Source of the DNA: Psychrobacter sp. WY6 | GTDB taxonomy: Bacteria; Pseudomonadota; Gammaproteobacteria; Pseudomonadales; Moraxellaceae | Reading direction: 5' to 3' | DNA length: 64,000 bases | Assembly (NCBI RefSeq): GCF_018448495.1 | Contig: NZ_CP049902.1 | Location: 3,162,001-3,226,000 of the forward strand | Shown here: piece by piece, positions 62,279 to 64,000 of the stretch | Layout of the letters: every line of letters starts with the position of its first letter | Position numbering within the stretch: position 1 is the first letter of the stretch | Position numbers and translations under genes: made by a program | Notes under the pieces: model-generated | Databases searched by the model: none | What the model was told of the DNA's origin: nothing | Seen by the model: the letters and a program-made list of their open reading frames with translations, nothing else

Positions 62279-63262
62279 ATGTTTAACGCTTCCTCAACTC
62301 GTTTAAATAAATACATCAGCGAAAGCGGTATTTGCTCCAGGCGAGACGCTGACCGCTTTGTTGAACAAGGTAATGTATACATCAATGGTAAGCGTGCTCA
62401 AGTAGGCGATCAAGTGGTTGCTGGAGATACGGTAAAAGTCAACGGGCAACTCATTGAGCCGCGAGAGGCGGATGATTTTGTGTTTATTGTCTTGAATAAA
62501 CCCGTGGGTATTGTGAGCACTACAGAAGCTTCAGAAAAAGATAATATCGTTGATTTCGTTCGACATAGTACACGTATTTTTCCGATTGGACGTTTGGATA
62601 AAGACTCTCAGGGTTTAATCTTTTTGACCAGTAATGGTGATCTGGTTAATAAGGTACTTCGTGCTGGTAATAACCACGAGAAAGAATATTTAGTGACGGT
62701 GAACAAGCCGATAACAGATAGTTTTATTGAGGGTTTAGCTGGTGGCGTGCCAATGCTTGGGAAGATGACCAAGAAATGCCCGGTTACTAAGATGGCACCC
62801 ACCGTGTTTAACATCACGCTAGTGCAGGGTTTAAACCGCCAAATTCGTCGTATGTGTGAGCATTTTGGCTATGAAGTGGTGAAGCTTGAGCGTACGCGGA
62901 TTATGAATGTCAGTCTTAAAGGTACTCCCGTTGGAGATTGGCGTGATTTAACCGAAAAAGAGTTGTCTGTTTTACTTAAGTCCATAGAAGGTTCTTCTTC
63001 AGATGCCAGTAATCCGGGCAAGAAATCTCGTATGCGCCACGAAAAAATGCTCGTACTGATGATTCGTCAAAGACAAAACGTCTTCGAAATCAGCGGGGGC
63101 AGCAAAGGGCAATAAAAAACATGCCAAGGATGATGCTAGAAACCAGCGGGTTCTAAAGGTAAAGATAGACGTCCTTTTGGTAATGGCAAGAAGGCTGTAG
63201 GCAATGGCAAACCTGCTACAAATGGTAAGCGCCCTGCAAAAGGTCGAAGTTCTAAGCGGTAG
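62279..63262 (+). CDS. rluF: 23S rRNA pseudouridine synthase RluF (C-terminal tail frame broken)
   Basis: Modifies U2604 in 23S rRNA by family assignment. N-terminal S4 domain ([31 protein letters not shown]), then the RsuA/RluB-E-F catalytic domain with the nucleophile Asp in [29 protein letters not shown] and [28 protein letters not shown]. The core of ~240 residues is intact. A Lys/Arg/Gly-rich tail follows; as written it stops at 63115, but slips near 63040 and 63150 lead into [18 protein letters not shown] to RSSKR ending at 63262, like the basic tails of this enzyme in relatives. Confidence 0.9.
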
Positions 63263-63338
63263 CAGTATCGCGACTATAGATTGATGGTTAATGGTTAATG
63301 GTTAACTAATTAAGACAGCTGATAAAAGATGCTGCACG

Positions 63339-63371
63339 AAAAGCCAGACAATTTCAGTTGTCTGGCTTTTT
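63339..63371 (+). terminator. Terminator after rluF
   Basis: AAAAGCCAGACAA (63339-63351) pairs with TTGTCTGGCTTTT (63358-63370), followed by more T. Between it and the next gene (63566) only an AT-rich promoter-like stretch is seen. Confidence 0.9.
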
Positions 63372-63565
63372 TGTTACCTGTGGATTTCCTCAACCAAATA
63401 TTTTTATTATAAAGCCAAATCATAACTAGGATGTGTCTGCACGAAGTACCGTTGGTATGGGCGGACTAAAAATAGCAAAGTCTAAGACAGTTAGCAGATG
63501 TCATTATTTAAAAATTCGATTATAGTAGATATCAAATCATACATTTAAAAGTTGAGGACAAAATA

Positions 63566-64000
63566 ATGAAGACACTAAGCTTATGTATTGCAGCAGGACT
63601 GGGTTTAAGCGCTTGTGCTGGTGGAATGACAGGGAACACGGGTCAAAACAACAATGTCAATGGCATCGTCACTCAATACCCTGTTGAGACTGCCATGCTC
63701 AACATCTATACCAAACAACGCAGTGATACATTAGTTGCAGTTGTCGGCAGTCAAAGCGTGTCAGCAGAGATTCAAGTGACGCCTAAAGGCAGTATGATAT
63801 TTAATAATAAATCTGTACAAGGTACCGAAATAAACACCATCAATAAGATGAATAATCAAATCACCAATCAATCCGTCGCTATCAATTACTTCACCCTGAA
63901 TCCACTGATATTCCATGGTTTTACAGACGGTACAGGTAAATACTCACTATCTAACCAGACGACCACCATTCCTAAAATGGCGACGGTGGGCGCTTCTAGT
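63566..64000 (+). CDS. Putative lipoprotein, unknown function (partial)
   Basis: 145 codons open to the right edge. ATG 63566 follows GAGG. The signal MKTLSLCIAAGLGLSAC is a lipobox (LSAC before AGG), so the protein is probably anchored in the outer membrane. The mature part is Asn/Gln/Thr-rich (TGQNNNVNGIVTQYPVETAMLNIYTKQRSDTL...) without a motif I recognise. The end is outside the window. Confidence 0.75.
   Translation, partial: MKTLSLCIAAGLGLSACAGGMTGNTGQNNNVNGIVTQYPVETAMLNIYTKQRSDTLVAVVGSQSVSAEIQVTPKGSMIFNNKSVQGTEINTINKMNNQITNQSVAINYFTLNPLIFHGFTDGTGKYSLSNQTTTIPKMATVGASS

Overview
The window looks like the chromosome of a Moraxellaceae gammaproteobacterium, most likely Psychrobacter. I infer this from the low-40s GC, the codon use and the gene set (paired giant Bap/Lap-type adhesins with a type I exporter, MerR/DUF2938, pirin clusters, TctCBA); no search was run. 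Many conserved genes carry single-base frameshifts. Several sit in homopolymers, and some are contradicted by an intact, almost identical repeat copy in the same gene, so I treat most of them as probable sequence errors and call the genes as one unit with the break noted.

Left third (1-13.9 kb), accessory DNA. A type I restriction-modification locus (hsdM, hsdS, minus strand, running off the left edge) and a small secreted protein of unknown function precede a plus-strand operon of three overlapping genes: a 170-residue unknown protein, a broken ~830-residue recombinase-like protein and an intact 1115-residue tyrosine recombinase. This resembles three-gene mobile elements such as Gamma-Mobile-Trio. 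Directly abutting is the early region of a lambdoid prophage (S24/CI repressor, operator palindromes, CII-like, O-like, P-like), cut off by an intact IS256-family element with an 8-bp target duplication.

Middle (13.9-40.6 kb), surface adhesion. Two giant type I-secreted adhesins (~2000 and ~3900 residues) flank one exporter set (membrane fusion protein, ABC ATPase with an inactive C39-like domain, TolC-like channel) and are accompanied by an OmpA-type lipoprotein. Upstream of adhesin 1 are a 16-bp palindrome and a hexanucleotide microsatellite. A 3' fragment of tRNA-Val(GAC) with its terminator at 40.6 kb looks like an attachment-site scar and may mark the right end of an island.

Right third (40.6-64 kb). 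A zinc uptake locus (Zur-box-like palindrome, ZnuD-type receptor, AztD-like His-rich lipoprotein); a redox-type cluster (nitroreductase, two pirins, GNAT, YoaK/DUF1275, FMN reductase, DoxX, LysR) in which the two divergent promoter regions share a 48-bp motif; LtrA; decayed MliC-like and IS630 relics; a GntR regulator with a MatC-like carrier and a TctCBA tripartite carboxylate transporter; a TauE/SafE permease; RluF; and a lipoprotein running off the right edge. Two unrelated decayed Fic-gene remnants lie at 40 and 62 kb.
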